A DNA stretch of 64,000 bases from Pectobacterium peruviense (GTDB lineage Bacteria > Pseudomonadota > Gammaproteobacteria > Enterobacterales > Enterobacteriaceae): positions 1 through 64,000 of the forward strand of contig NZ_LXFV01000010.1 of NCBI RefSeq assembly GCF_002847345.1. The letters run 5' to 3'. Below are positions 33,097 through 42,083 of this stretch, piece after piece. Every line of letters starts with the position of its first letter. Within the stretch, counting starts at the first letter, position 1. The position numbers were made by a program, and so were the translations under genes. Under the pieces are notes generated by a model. The model did not search any database. It had not been told where the DNA came from and saw only the letters and a list, made by a program, of their open reading frames with translations.

Positions 33097-34221
33097 ATGA
33101 AATACCTACTGCCTTCTACAGCCGCTGGGCTGTTATTACTTGCGGCTCAACCGACAATGGCGGCAAATACGGGAGGTTATGCCACCACTGACGGTGGTAA
33201 CGTTGCTGGTGCAGTGAACAAAACGGCGCGCTCTATGCAAGATATCATTGATATTATCGAAGAGGCGAAGCTGGATTCTAAAGGTAAGAAAGTCAAAGGT
33301 GGGGCTTACCCACTCATCATCACCTATAACGGTAATGAAGACGCGCTGATCAAAGCTGCTGAGAACAATATCTGCGGCCAGTGGAGTAAAGATGCTCGCG
33401 GTGTGGAAATCAAAGAGTTTACCAAAGGGGTTACCATCATCGGTACCAACGGATCTTCCGCTAACTTCGGGATCTGGCTGACAAAATCATCCGATGTCAT
33501 CATCCGTAATATGCGCTTTGGTTACATGCCGGGCGGCGCGCAGGACGGTGATGCCATTCGTATCGATAACACGCCGAACGTCTGGATTGACCACAACGAA
33601 ATCTTCGCGAAAAACTTTGAATGCGCAGGTACAAAAGACGGTGACACCACCTTCGAATCTGCGATTGATATCAAGAAAGCCTCTACCAACGTGACGGTGT
33701 CGTACAACTACATTCACGGCATCAAAAAGGTGGGGCTGAGCGGCTTCAGCAGCAGCGATACGGGCCGCGATCTGACTTACCATCACAATATTTACGACGA
33801 CGTTAACGCGCGTCTCCCACTGCAACGTGGCGGTCAGGTTCACGCTTACAACAACCTGTATACCGGCATCACCAGTTCTGGTCTGAACGTACGCCAGAAA
33901 GGGATTGCACTGATCGAACGTAACTGGTTCGAGAATGCGAAAAACCCGGTGACCTCACGTTACGACGGTTCCAACTTCGGTACCTGGGAACTGCGTAATA
34001 ACAACGTCATGAGCCCAGCCGACTTCGCTAAATACAATATCACTTGGGATAAAGACACCAAGGCCTACGTGAATGCTGAAGACTGGAAAAGCACCGGCAC
34101 GTTCGCTTCACTCCCTTACAGCTACTCTCCGGTTTCACCACAGTGCGTGAAGGACAAACTGGCAAACTATGCTGGTGTGAACAAAAACCTGGCCGTGCTG
34201 ACAGCAGCAAATTGCAACTAA
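33097..34221 (+). CDS. pelC: Pectate lyase, PL1 family (third tandem paralogue, PelC-like)
   Basis: This is the third 374-residue pectate lyase, with signal peptide MKYLLPSTAAG...TMA and mature start ANTGGYATTDGG. The PL1 beta-helix motifs are present: NVWIDHNEIFAKN, DTTFESAIDIKKAS, TYHHNIYDDVNARLPLQRGG with the catalytic arginine, and WFENAKNPVTSRYDGSNFGTW. It is more diverged from the other two than they are from each other (for example DDVNARLPL in place of SDVNSRLPL). It lies upstream of pelZ, separated by two hairpins, one a clear terminator. The symbol is assigned by order. Confidence 0.9.
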   Translation: MKYLLPSTAAGLLLLAAQPTMAANTGGYATTDGGNVAGAVNKTARSMQDIIDIIEEAKLDSKGKKVKGGAYPLIITYNGNEDALIKAAENNICGQWSKDARGVEIKEFTKGVTIIGTNGSSANFGIWLTKSSDVIIRNMRFGYMPGGAQDGDAIRIDNTPNVWIDHNEIFAKNFECAGTKDGDTTFESAIDIKKASTNVTVSYNYIHGIKKVGLSGFSSSDTGRDLTYHHNIYDDVNARLPLQRGGQVHAYNNLYTGITSSGLNVRQKGIALIERNWFENAKNPVTSRYDGSNFGTWELRNNNVMSPADFAKYNITWDKDTKAYVNAEDWKSTGTFASLPYSYSPVSPQCVKDKLANYAGVNKNLAVLTAANCN

Positions 34222-34252
34222 TCACGAAGTGTAAAGTGTACTAAGCGGACTT

Positions 34253-34292
34253 CAGGCTCCTACCCTCATTGTCCTGTGCTAGCAGGAGCCTG
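34253..34292 (+). other. Hairpin downstream of pelC
   Basis: CAGGCTCCT at 34253-34261 pairs with AGGAGCCTG at 34284-34292 across a 22-base loop. There is no T-run, so it is more likely an mRNA 3' stabiliser than a terminator. Confidence 0.5.
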
Positions 34293-34336
34293 CAAGCGAG
34301 CTTAACGCCCGTCGATTTATCGTTCGGGCCATACTT

Positions 34337-34366
34337 GAGCGAGCCCTAAGGGCTCGCTCATTTTTA
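34337..34366 (+). terminator. Terminator between pelC and pelZ
   Basis: The stem GAGCGAGCCC/GGGCTCGCTC (34337-34346 and 34350-34359) has a three-base loop and is followed by ATTTTTATC. It ends 24 bases before pelZ, so pelZ needs read-through or its own weak promoter. Confidence 0.88.
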
Positions 34367-34389
34367 TCGTTAATATTCAAGGAAATGAA

Positions 34390-35667
34390 ATGAAACGTTC
34401 TCTTCTGTTCGCCGCACTGTTCAGTACCTGCACAGTATTCAGTGTCGGCATACCGATGGCTAGCGCCGCCACGCCAGCGGCACCAGAGTTGAAAGGATTC
34501 GGAACGGATACCGTGGCAGGCAGCGGTGGACGCATTATTCGCGTCACAACGCTGGCTTCTTCCGGAGCCGGTTCACTCAGAGAAGCACTGGCCACCAAAG
34601 GGCCACGTATTATCGTTTTCGAGGTTGGTGGCATCATCGACCTGAATAAAAGTGACCTTCGATTAGCTGAGCCGTTTGTCACCATCGCTGGCCAAACTGC
34701 ACCCTCTCCCGGTATCACCATCATTCGCGGCGGGATGGGGATTAGCACGCATGATGTGCTCATGCAGCATATTCGTTTTCGCATCGGCGATGCCGGTACG
34801 GGTAAAAAAAGCGGCTTTGAACGCGATGTTTCAATCAACGGCAAAGATGCCTATAACGTGGTGATCGACCACTCCAGTTTCGCCTGGGGGACAGACGAGA
34901 ATCTGTCTATCTCCGGCCCACGCTACGACGGGCCGCAGGGCACCGCACACCGCATCACGCTTTCAAATAATATCGTTGCTGAAGGCTTATACGACTCGGC
35001 TCACACTAAAGGCATTCACTCGATGGGGACGCTGGTTCACGATAACGTGACTGACGTGTCGATCGTGGGCAGCCTGTATGCCCACAACAACGAGCGCAAC
35101 GCCTGGTTCAAGGCGGGTTCAACAGGCGTCATGGTCAATAACCTGATCTACAATCCTGGCATCTGGGGCGTTCGCGTTGGTGGTGTAAAAGGAGAATGGG
35201 AAGGGAAAACCATGCCCGCTAGCCCGCGTGTTTCCGTCGCGGGTAACGTGATGCACTACGGCGCAAATACCAAAGCGGGTTTAGGGCTGGTAGGGAGCAA
35301 CAGCTCCGGCGATGTCTGGATGTCGGATAACCTCGCCTACGATGCCAAAGGCAGCGCTGCTCCGCAAACGTCAGGCACTGGGATTACGTTACTCAAGGTG
35401 TCCCCTATTTGGCCTGCGGGCTTAACGGCATCAGCGGCCAGCGCCGTCACCAATCAGGTACTGCAAAGCGCAGGCGCACGCCCCAGAGATCGTGATGCCG
35501 TCGATAAGCGTATCGTGGATAACGTCAAACAGCGGAAAGGTGGCTTCGTGAACAGCCAGGAAGACGTTGGCGGCTACCCCGTTGCAACGGCAACCTACCG
35601 TCAACTGAACGTACCCAGTACCGGCGTGGACGCCTGGCTACAACAGATGGCAAAAGCGCTGGAGTAA
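34390..35667 (+). CDS. pelZ: Pectate lyase PelZ-like
   Basis: This 425-residue secreted protein is a distant PL1 lyase resembling Dickeya PelZ. The signal peptide is about 26 residues (MKRSLLFAALFSTCTVF...ASA, cleaved before ATPAAPE). Beta-helix features include GPRIIVFEVGGIIDL, NVVIDHSSFAWGTDENLS (calcium-site region) and YAHNNERNAWFKAG. In Dickeya pelZ follows pelBC and encodes a minor lyase; the position after pelC here agrees. The Shine-Dalgarno sequence AAGGAA precedes the ATG at 34390. It has no clear promoter of its own and lies right after the pelC terminator. Confidence 0.85.
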   Translation: MKRSLLFAALFSTCTVFSVGIPMASAATPAAPELKGFGTDTVAGSGGRIIRVTTLASSGAGSLREALATKGPRIIVFEVGGIIDLNKSDLRLAEPFVTIAGQTAPSPGITIIRGGMGISTHDVLMQHIRFRIGDAGTGKKSGFERDVSINGKDAYNVVIDHSSFAWGTDENLSISGPRYDGPQGTAHRITLSNNIVAEGLYDSAHTKGIHSMGTLVHDNVTDVSIVGSLYAHNNERNAWFKAGSTGVMVNNLIYNPGIWGVRVGGVKGEWEGKTMPASPRVSVAGNVMHYGANTKAGLGLVGSNSSGDVWMSDNLAYDAKGSAAPQTSGTGITLLKVSPIWPAGLTASAASAVTNQVLQSAGARPRDRDAVDKRIVDNVKQRKGGFVNSQEDVGGYPVATATYRQLNVPSTGVDAWLQQMAKALE

Positions 35668-35693
35668 CGTGCTAGCTGAAACGTTAAGATCGC

Positions 35694-35718
35694 AAAAGGC
35701 CACTCTCGTGGCCTTTTT
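35694..35718 (+). terminator. Terminator of pelZ
   Basis: The stem AGGCCAC/GTGGCCT (35697-35703 and 35708-35714) has a four-base loop, preceded by AAAA and followed by TTTTT. It may act on both strands and so also end ppiA. Confidence 0.88.
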
Positions 35719-35753
35719 CATATTCTCAGTGTCTTACTTCTCTATCTCACCAA

Positions 35754-36323
35754 TCAAGGCAACACTTTCGCGGATTGAATCACAATCGGCGCAGTCGGTA
35801 CGTTCTGATAAGGCCCGACGTTTTTCGTTGGTACCTGCGAGATCTTATCTACGATTTCCATGCCCTTCACTACTTTACCGAACACAGCGTAACCAAAATC
35901 ACGCTGCCCGTGGTCGAGGAAAGCGTTGTCCGCTATGTTGATAAAGAACTGGCTGGTCGCACTGTCTTTGTCAGACGTACGCGCCATGGCAATCGTGCCG
36001 CGCTGGTTACGCAAACCATTATCGGCTTCATTCTTGATCGGCGCATTCGGCGCTTTCTGGTTCATTTCGCCAGAAAAGCCGCCACCCTGCACCATAAAGC
36101 CAGGGATCACACGGTGAAATGTCGTCCCGTTATAAAAACCGTTGTTAACGTACTCGACGAAATTTTTTACCGAAACCGGTGCCTTTTGATTATCTAAAGA
36201 CAGTTCGATATTGCCTGCGGACGTCGTCAACAGCACATGAGTGGTGCCGGAAGCCGCAAAGGCTGGAGAAAATGCCGTCAGTGAAATAAGGGCTGCCGCA
36301 GCAACCAGAGTACGTTTGAACAT
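35754..36323 (-). CDS. ppiA: Periplasmic peptidyl-prolyl cis-trans isomerase A (cyclophilin)
   Basis: PpiA is a periplasmic cyclophilin assisting protein folding. The 189-residue precursor has the signal peptide [15 protein letters not shown]...AFA. The cyclophilin core includes [49 protein letters not shown] and the conserved [18 protein letters not shown] chose the ATG at 36321-36323, which gives the signal peptide and the E. coli length of about 190; the frame continues 38 codons upstream. It converges with pelZ. Confidence 0.96.
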   Translation of the reverse strand: MFKRTLVAAAALISLTAFSPAFAASGTTHVLLTTSAGNIELSLDNQKAPVSVKNFVEYVNNGFYNGTTFHRVIPGFMVQGGGFSGEMNQKAPNAPIKNEADNGLRNQRGTIAMARTSDKDSATSQFFINIADNAFLDHGQRDFGYAVFGKVVKGMEIVDKISQVPTKNVGPYQNVPTAPIVIQSAKVLP

Positions 36324-36463
36324 GAGAATTCCTTTTTGAAGAGGCCGACTACAGAAAGCGTAATGATTGTAAGTATCCGCACTCTTCAACGCCACCCATT
36401 TACCTTTTTTTACGTATAAAAGTCTGTTCGTAACCAACTGTGATCGAAAACCTGCGTGAAAGA

Positions 36464-36490
36464 TAAAAAAAGGGCCGATTACTCGGCCCT
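36464..36490 (-). terminator. Terminator of the peptide-type ABC operon
   Basis: The stem AGGGCCGA/TCGGCCCT (36471-36478 and 36483-36490) follows the end of the minus-strand operon. On that strand the hairpin is followed by T7 (36464-36470). Confidence 0.85.
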
Positions 36491-36601
36491 CAGACCGTAC
36501 GGAACGAGAACGGGGGGAATGGGATAGAAGAGTAAAACGTCCGCGCCAGAGACGTACTTGCAGCGTCTTTACGATCTACCCATTATCACCGCTCAGCAAA
36601 C

Positions 36602-37411
36602 TCAGTCCATACGCTCCGAGCGCACCGCCAGATCGCGACTGTACTGACGACTGGCTTCCACCAGCATCGAGGTATAAGCATCCTTCGGCACATCGCTGGT
36701 CAGGTCGTCGGTTTCTAGCGTTTCCAGTATCTTACCGTACTGCATCACCGCGACTTTATGGCATAGGTGGGAAATCACGCCCAAATCATGCGTCACCATC
36801 AGGTAAGTCAGCTTTTCCTGCTGCTGCAACTCCGTCAGCAGATTCAGAATTTCTGCCTGTACCGATACATCCAGCGCCGACGTTGGCTCATCCAGCAGCA
36901 ACACTCTCGGCTCCAGAATCAGCGCTCGGGCAATCGCCACACGTTGGCGCTGTCCACCCGATAGCTGATGCGGATAACGGCGACGAAAATTGGTTCCCAG
37001 CCCGACTTTCTCCAGCAAGGTATCGATGCGATCGTCACGATCGTCAAAGCGGTGGATCGACAGCGGTTCCTCCAGAATCGACTCCACCGTATGACGAGGG
37101 TGCAGCGATCCGTACGGATCCTGAAACACCATCTGCACCCGACGACAGCGTGCCTGATCGATCCGGTGCGCCAGCTTCTTCCCATCAATCAGCAACGTGC
37201 CTTCCCAGTGATTAAATAGCCCTGCCAGACACTTCAGCACCGTGGTTTTGCCGGAACCCGACTCCCCTACCAGACCAAAGATATCGCCATCGTTGACGGT
37301 AAGATTCACATCGTACAACACCTGATTCTTCGTGCTGCCCTGACCAAAAGAGAGATTCAGGCTATTCACTTCGATCATCGGCTTGCGCTGACCCATTGCT
37401 TCAGTTGCCAT
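36602..37411 (-). CDS. ABC transporter ATP-binding protein, DppF/OppF type
   Basis: The 269-residue ATPase is the second nucleotide-binding subunit of a peptide/opine/nickel-family importer. It has Walker A GLVGESGSGKTT (about 48-59), Q-loop FQDPYGSLHPRHTV, signature LSGGQRQRVAIARAL, Walker [12 protein letters not shown] and the switch histidine in MVTHDLGV. It is the last gene of the operon, 11 bases after the first ATPase gene, with AAGGGGA before its ATG. The substrate is not readable from the ATPase. Confidence 0.93.
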   Translation of the reverse strand: MATEAMGQRKPMIEVNSLNLSFGQGSTKNQVLYDVNLTVNDGDIFGLVGESGSGKTTVLKCLAGLFNHWEGTLLIDGKKLAHRIDQARCRRVQMVFQDPYGSLHPRHTVESILEEPLSIHRFDDRDDRIDTLLEKVGLGTNFRRRYPHQLSGGQRQRVAIARALILEPRVLLLDEPTSALDVSVQAEILNLLTELQQQEKLTYLMVTHDLGVISHLCHKVAVMQYGKILETLETDDLTSDVPKDAYTSMLVEASRQYSRDLAVRSERMD

Positions 37412-37422
37412 GATTATCCCCT

Positions 37423-38310
37423 TTATCCATTGATCCAGGCTGGATCGCGATTCATCACCGGCAAACGCGGACGTCGGTGGTCGATATCCGGCAGTGAATT
37501 CAGCAACCCACGCGTGTACGGATGCTGTGCGTTGTCCAGATCGGCGGCAGCAATCGACTCCACGACGCGCCCGGCATACATCACCAGCACCCGATCGCAG
37601 AAGCTGCGCACCAGATTGATATCGTGACTGATAAAAATCAGCCCCAGACCGCGCTCACTCACCAAATCGTCCAACATCGCCAACACCTGCAAGCGCACGG
37701 ACACATCCAGTGCGGAGGTCGGTTCATCGGCAATCACGATTTCGGGTTCGGTAATTAGCATCATCGCAATCATGATGCGCTGCCCCTGTCCGCCCGAGAT
37801 CTCATGGGGATACAACTTGTAGACACGCTCTGGCTGACGAATCCGCACCACGTCCAGCATCGCCATGACCTTTTCCTTCGCCTCCCGGTGCGACACCTTA
37901 TGGTGTGCCAGATAGGCTTCGGCAATCTGATCGCCGACGCAAACCACCGGGTTCAGCGAATATTTGGGGTCCTGCATAATCATGGATATGCGCTTGCCGC
38001 GAATCTGACGCATCCGCGCCTCATCCGCTTTCAGCAGATCGGTATCACCGAAGCGCAGTTTGTCCGCCGTAATCCGCGCACTATGCGGATGCAGCTGCAA
38101 CAGCGCACGGCCGACCGTCGATTTACCGGAGCCAGACTCGCCGACAATTGCCAGCTTTTCACAGCCCAGCGTGAAGGAGACACCGCGCACGGCATCCGTC
38201 ACAACACCACGGTTCACGAAGCCTACCCGCAGATTTTCCACTTCCATCAGGGGCGAGCTTCCCGGCGCACGTTGAGAAAACTTATTCAGTTCTGGGATCG
38301 AGGATGTCAC
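37423..38310 (-). CDS. ABC transporter ATP-binding protein, DppD/OppD type
   Basis: The 295-residue ATPase has Walker A AIVGESGSGKST, Q-loop MQDPKYSLNPV, signature ISGGQGQRIMIAMML and Walker [12 protein letters not shown]. The C-terminal oligopeptide-transporter region (QHPYTRGLLNSLPD) is present. I propose the GTG at 38308-38310 as start because GGAG lies nine bases upstream. This makes the gene overlap the end of the preceding permease by 29 bases. An internal ATG at 38247 (MEVENLRVGF) is the alternative. Confidence 0.9.
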   Translation of the reverse strand: MTSSIPELNKFSQRAPGSSPLMEVENLRVGFVNRGVVTDAVRGVSFTLGCEKLAIVGESGSGKSTVGRALLQLHPHSARITADKLRFGDTDLLKADEARMRQIRGKRISMIMQDPKYSLNPVVCVGDQIAEAYLAHHKVSHREAKEKVMAMLDVVRIRQPERVYKLYPHEISGGQGQRIMIAMMLITEPEIVIADEPTSALDVSVRLQVLAMLDDLVSERGLGLIFISHDINLVRSFCDRVLVMYAGRVVESIAAADLDNAQHPYTRGLLNSLPDIDHRRPRLPVMNRDPAWING

Positions 38311-39205
38311 GTAGGCCGTCTCCAAGGAAGTTGAATGCCAGGCTGTTAATCAAAATCGCCAGCCCCGGAATAGTTACTAACCACCAGCACTCCATCATGT
38401 AACGACGACCCGCAGAGATCATCGCGCCCCATTCAGGATCGGGCGGCTGTGCCCCCAACCCCAGAAAGCCCAGACCCGCCGCTGTCAGAATGATGCCCGC
38501 CATATTCATAGTGATACGAATAATCACCGACGGCAGACACAGCGGCACAATGTGATGCAGCAGGATGCGGACAGACGATGCCCCTTGGAGCTTCACGGCA
38601 GAAACAAAATCCGCGTGACGCAGCGACAGCGTCTCCGCCCTTGCCAAACGAGCAATCGGTGGCCAGGCCGTCAACGTAATCGCGATCACCACATGATCCA
38701 GACCAGGACCGAGTGCCGCAACGAACGCCAGCGCCAATACCAGGCTGGGGAAAGAGATGAAAATATCGGTGATACGCATCAGGATGGTATCGACGATACC
38801 GCCGTAATACCCAGAAATCACACCCAGCGCCAACCCGATCGGTCCAACGGTGACCGACACCAGTGCAACGATATACAGCGTGATGCGCGAGCCGTAGACC
38901 AGACGACTAAATACATCGCGCCCAAACTCATCGGTGCCAAAGTAATGTGCCGCACTCGGCGCCTGTAGCGCGTTGGACAAATCCTGTACCAGCGGATCGT
39001 GCGTGGCGATCCACGGTGCGAAGATGGCAACCAGTACCAACATCAGCACAATCGCGGAACCAATCGCGGTAAGTGGATTGCGCATCATCGTCAAGAGAAA
39101 CCCGCCGATTCGCGCCCCACGCAGCCGCAGACGACTCACGCGTTTTTCCGGCGGTGTCCGCATTACTGATGCGCGAGTGACCGGCGGCTCAGAGGAAATA
39201 TTCAT
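38282..39205 (-). CDS. ABC transporter permease, DppC type
   Basis: The 307-residue inner-membrane permease has about six membrane segments. An N-terminal OppC region is visible (NPLTAIGSAIVLMLVLVAIFAPW, THDPLVQDLSNALQAPSAAH, YFGTDEFGRDVFSRLVYGSR). The EAA loop for ATPase contact is RLARAETLSLRHADFVSAVK, followed by FLGLGAQPPDPEWGAMIS. Its ATG overlaps the stop of the upstream permease (ATGA), showing coupled translation. Confidence 0.93.
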   Translation of the reverse strand: MNISSEPPVTRASVMRTPPEKRVSRLRLRGARIGGFLLTMMRNPLTAIGSAIVLMLVLVAIFAPWIATHDPLVQDLSNALQAPSAAHYFGTDEFGRDVFSRLVYGSRITLYIVALVSVTVGPIGLALGVISGYYGGIVDTILMRITDIFISFPSLVLALAFVAALGPGLDHVVIAITLTAWPPIARLARAETLSLRHADFVSAVKLQGASSVRILLHHIVPLCLPSVIIRITMNMAGIILTAAGLGFLGLGAQPPDPEWGAMISAGRRYMMECWWLVTIPGLAILINSLAFNFLGDGLRDILDPRTE

Positions 39206-40242
39206 GCGTTCGTCCTCGGATCAAAGATTTGATACAACATGTCCGACAGCAGGTTAAGCGTCACAAAGATCAACCCCACCAGCAGCACGCATCCCATAAC
39301 CGCGTTCATATCCCCCAGCAGCAGGCTGCCTGTCAGATAGGAACCAAATCCCGGCCATGAGAAGACCGTTTCGATCAGTACCGCCCCTTCCAGCAGCGAG
39401 CCATACGCCAGCGCCACCACCGTCAGAAGCTGAACCAGAATATTGCGAAACGCATGCGCCCAGACAACACGGAACTCAGATAGCCCTTTCACTCGCGCAG
39501 TGATGATGTATTCCTGCGAAAGCTGCGCCAGCATGAAGCTACGCGTCATACGGCTGATATAGGCCAGTGAATGGAAACCGAGAATCGTGGCTGGCAGCAC
39601 CAGATGGTTCAGCGCGCTGCGGAACACATCCCACTCACCTGCCAGTAGCGAATCCACCAGCAGCAAACCGGTACGGTTCTCCACCAAACCGTCGTAGGCC
39701 ATATCAACCCGCCCAGCGCCGCCAACCCAGTTCAGCCAGGCATAGAACACCAGCAGCCCCATCATCCCGACCCAGAATATCGGCGTGGAATAACCGGCCA
39801 GACTAATAAAACGCACCACATAATCTGCCCATTTACCGCGTCGCGCCGCAGCCAGCACGCCTAGCGGCACGCCCAGACCCGCGCCCACGATAATCGCCAT
39901 AGTGGCCAGTTCGATGGTGGCAGGGAAAACCCGGATAATGTCATCCACGACCGGTCGCCCAGTCAGAAGCGCATTGCCCAAATCCCCATGCATCAGTGAA
40001 TTGAAGTAAATAAAGAACTGGACATACAGCGGCTTATCCAACCCCAGCTGTTGGTAAACCTGTTGATAGGTACTTTGGTCAGCATCCTGCCCAACAATAG
40101 CCAGGACTGGATCGATTGGCATCACGCGGCCGATCACGAAGGTCAGGATTAATAACCCGAACAGCGTGATGACGACCTGAAACAGACGTTTTGCCAAACG
40201 ACGCAGTACTCCACCCGGCTTGATCCAATCAGAGAAAACCAT
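39202..40242 (-). CDS. ABC transporter permease, DppB type
   Basis: The 346-residue permease has an N-terminal membrane segment (VVITLFGLLILTFVIGRVMP) and the DppB motif QLGLDKPLYVQFFIYFNSLMHGDLG. The core TM helices and the EAA loop (RMTRSFMLAQLSQEYIITAR) follow. It has a 50-residue cytoplasmic or periplasmic insertion around NWVGGAGRVDMAYDG. It is downstream of the binding-protein gene across a 132-base gap holding a hairpin. Confidence 0.93.
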   Translation of the reverse strand: MVFSDWIKPGGVLRRLAKRLFQVVITLFGLLILTFVIGRVMPIDPVLAIVGQDADQSTYQQVYQQLGLDKPLYVQFFIYFNSLMHGDLGNALLTGRPVVDDIIRVFPATIELATMAIIVGAGLGVPLGVLAAARRGKWADYVVRFISLAGYSTPIFWVGMMGLLVFYAWLNWVGGAGRVDMAYDGLVENRTGLLLVDSLLAGEWDVFRSALNHLVLPATILGFHSLAYISRMTRSFMLAQLSQEYIITARVKGLSEFRVVWAHAFRNILVQLLTVVALAYGSLLEGAVLIETVFSWPGFGSYLTGSLLLGDMNAVMGCVLLVGLIFVTLNLLSDMLYQIFDPRTNA

Positions 40243-40320
40243 GTTCTTTCTCCTGATATCCCGGTTAGCGGCGACAGCAAACCACCACTCACGCGGTCAT
40301 CTCTTTTTAACGTATCTGAG

Positions 40321-40359
40321 CCGGATGATTAGCTGGAAAGGTGTCGGCTAACCATCCGG
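40321..40359 (-). other. Hairpin between binding-protein and permease genes
   Basis: CCGGATGATTAGC (40321-40333) pairs with GCTAACCATCCGG (40347-40359) with one mismatch across 13 bases. Such structures after periplasmic binding-protein genes usually stabilise the upstream mRNA so that the binding protein is made in excess. There is no T-run on the minus strand. Confidence 0.6.
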
Positions 40360-40374
40360 TTTAACGTGTGGACA

Positions 40375-41988
40375 CTAGCGCTGCTTATAGACCTCGCGCA
40401 GATGCGTCGTGGAGGACGGATGCGGCACATAGCCTTTCACGTCCTTACGCAACACCACAGAATCGATCATCTGCGACACCGGAATAATGGCCGGGAACAG
40501 TTCTTCATAGCGATTCTGTACGTCGATATACATCTGCTTCTGTTTCTGAGGATCTTTCTCCAACAGCGCCTGATCGATCATGTCGTTCAAGGGTTTGTCG
40601 TAGAAAGAGGTGCGCCACCCTTGGAAGTTGGTCAGTTTGGCTTCGTCGCTGTTATCGGGGTTATAGACAACAGAACGCAGGCTGGAGTGAGGATGCGGGT
40701 CAACGCCACCACCGCCGCGACCAACCAGCATATCGAAGTTACGATCGCGCATCGCGCCGTAAACCTGATTACCGGTGCCGGAGATGATTTTGGCTTTGAT
40801 GCCCGCCTGTGCCAGCGTGGACTGTACCGACGTAGCCAGATTCAGGAACGGCTGATCGGACAAGACACGCAGCGTGGTTTCAAATCCATTCGGGTAGCCC
40901 GCTTCGGCCAGCAGCGCTTTGGCGCGCGGCACGTCAAGTTTGTAGCCAGGATCCGGCAACGTCGCATCCATCCCTTTTTGGATGGGGCGCTGATGATAGA
41001 AACCATAGCCAGGCATCACCGTCTTATTGACGCCATCGTAATCAATCAGGTAGCGAACCGCTTCGCGCACTTTCGGTTTAGCGAAGTATTCATTTTTCAG
41101 GCTCATTGCAACGTAGTACAGCGTGCCTTTTTTCACCTCATCAACCACAACGTCTTTGTCTTGTTTCAACGCGTTGATATCCGGCACCGACATCCCAGAG
41201 GCAACATCAATATCGCCTTTTTCAATCATCAGACGCAGCGCCTGTGATTCGGTCATGTGGCGGAAAATTACGCGCCGCATTTTCGCGTCGCCCTGCCAGT
41301 TGTTCTCAACCTTGCTGATGCGCAGCACGTCTTTCGCCTGCCACACATCCAGCTTGAACGGGCCGGAACCGGCTTCGTTCGTGGTCAGCCAGCCGTTACC
41401 CCAGTCACCGTTTTTCTCATGTTGCATGACCGTTTTGCTGTCCAGCACCGAGCCGCTACCCAGCGTCGCCAGCGAATAGATCACCAGCTTGGGGTCGTTC
41501 GGTTTAGGCAGTTCGATTTCAACGGTGTGGGCGTCTTTGGCGCGGATCATTTTCTCCACGTTTTCCGCAGTGAAACCGTAGGATTTCCAGGTCGTGGCCT
41601 GAGCCATATTGAGGCTAAGCAGACGTTTCATCGACCAGGCAAAATCTTGCGCCGTCACGGGGTTACCGGAATGAAATTTGGCGTTGTCCACCAGATTGAA
41701 GGTAATGACGGTGCCTGCATCATTGACGCTCCAGCTTTTCGCCAGAGAAGGCAGGATGTTACTCAGGTTGGCCGGATCGAGCACCACCAGCGAGTCATAG
41801 AGGTTGACGATAATGCCCACCACTTCGTTACCGGTCATTGCAGCCGGATCGAGTGAGAGCATGTTGTTCATATTCATCCCCACGATCAGCTGATCGTCAG
41901 GAGTTTTTGCCGATAGAATGGCCGGCGTAGCGGCCATGCAGAGTGAACTTAACAGCAGGGTACGGAGTATTGCTCGTGCTTTCATCAT
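40375..41988 (-). CDS. Periplasmic substrate-binding protein of a peptide-type ABC importer
   Basis: The 537-residue precursor is an extracellular solute-binding protein of family 5 (DppA/OppA class). It has a signal peptide (MMKARAILRTLLLSSLCMAA..., cleaved near LSA/KTPDD). Family motifs include LDPAAMTGNEVVGIIVNLYDSLV, WKFHLR-like NAKFHSGNPVTAQDFAWSMKRLL and RKAVRYLIDYD-like REAVRYLIDYD. GGAGAATA precedes the ATGATG start. It is encoded after the enolase-superfamily gene and before its permeases. Family 5 proteins bind peptides, opines, nickel chelates or oligosaccharides; an acid-sugar or oligouronide-type ligand is possible here given the neighbours but not shown. Confidence 0.9.
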   Translation of the reverse strand: MMKARAILRTLLLSSLCMAATPAILSAKTPDDQLIVGMNMNNMLSLDPAAMTGNEVVGIIVNLYDSLVVLDPANLSNILPSLAKSWSVNDAGTVITFNLVDNAKFHSGNPVTAQDFAWSMKRLLSLNMAQATTWKSYGFTAENVEKMIRAKDAHTVEIELPKPNDPKLVIYSLATLGSGSVLDSKTVMQHEKNGDWGNGWLTTNEAGSGPFKLDVWQAKDVLRISKVENNWQGDAKMRRVIFRHMTESQALRLMIEKGDIDVASGMSVPDINALKQDKDVVVDEVKKGTLYYVAMSLKNEYFAKPKVREAVRYLIDYDGVNKTVMPGYGFYHQRPIQKGMDATLPDPGYKLDVPRAKALLAEAGYPNGFETTLRVLSDQPFLNLATSVQSTLAQAGIKAKIISGTGNQVYGAMRDRNFDMLVGRGGGGVDPHPHSSLRSVVYNPDNSDEAKLTNFQGWRTSFYDKPLNDMIDQALLEKDPQKQKQMYIDVQNRYEELFPAIIPVSQMIDSVVLRKDVKGYVPHPSSTTHLREVYKQR

Positions 41989-42083
41989 TATTCTCCAGGT
42001 GTGGGAGCATGGAAGACGACAACTTTTTATTTTTTAGGTAAGGCTATCTTTCAGATCGAACAACAAACTATTCATATAAAAAA

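Noticed and set aside
40366-41247. 293-codon plus-strand open frame opposite the family 5 binding protein gene
   Set aside because: It is antisense to a complete, motif-bearing gene with signal peptide and ribosome site.
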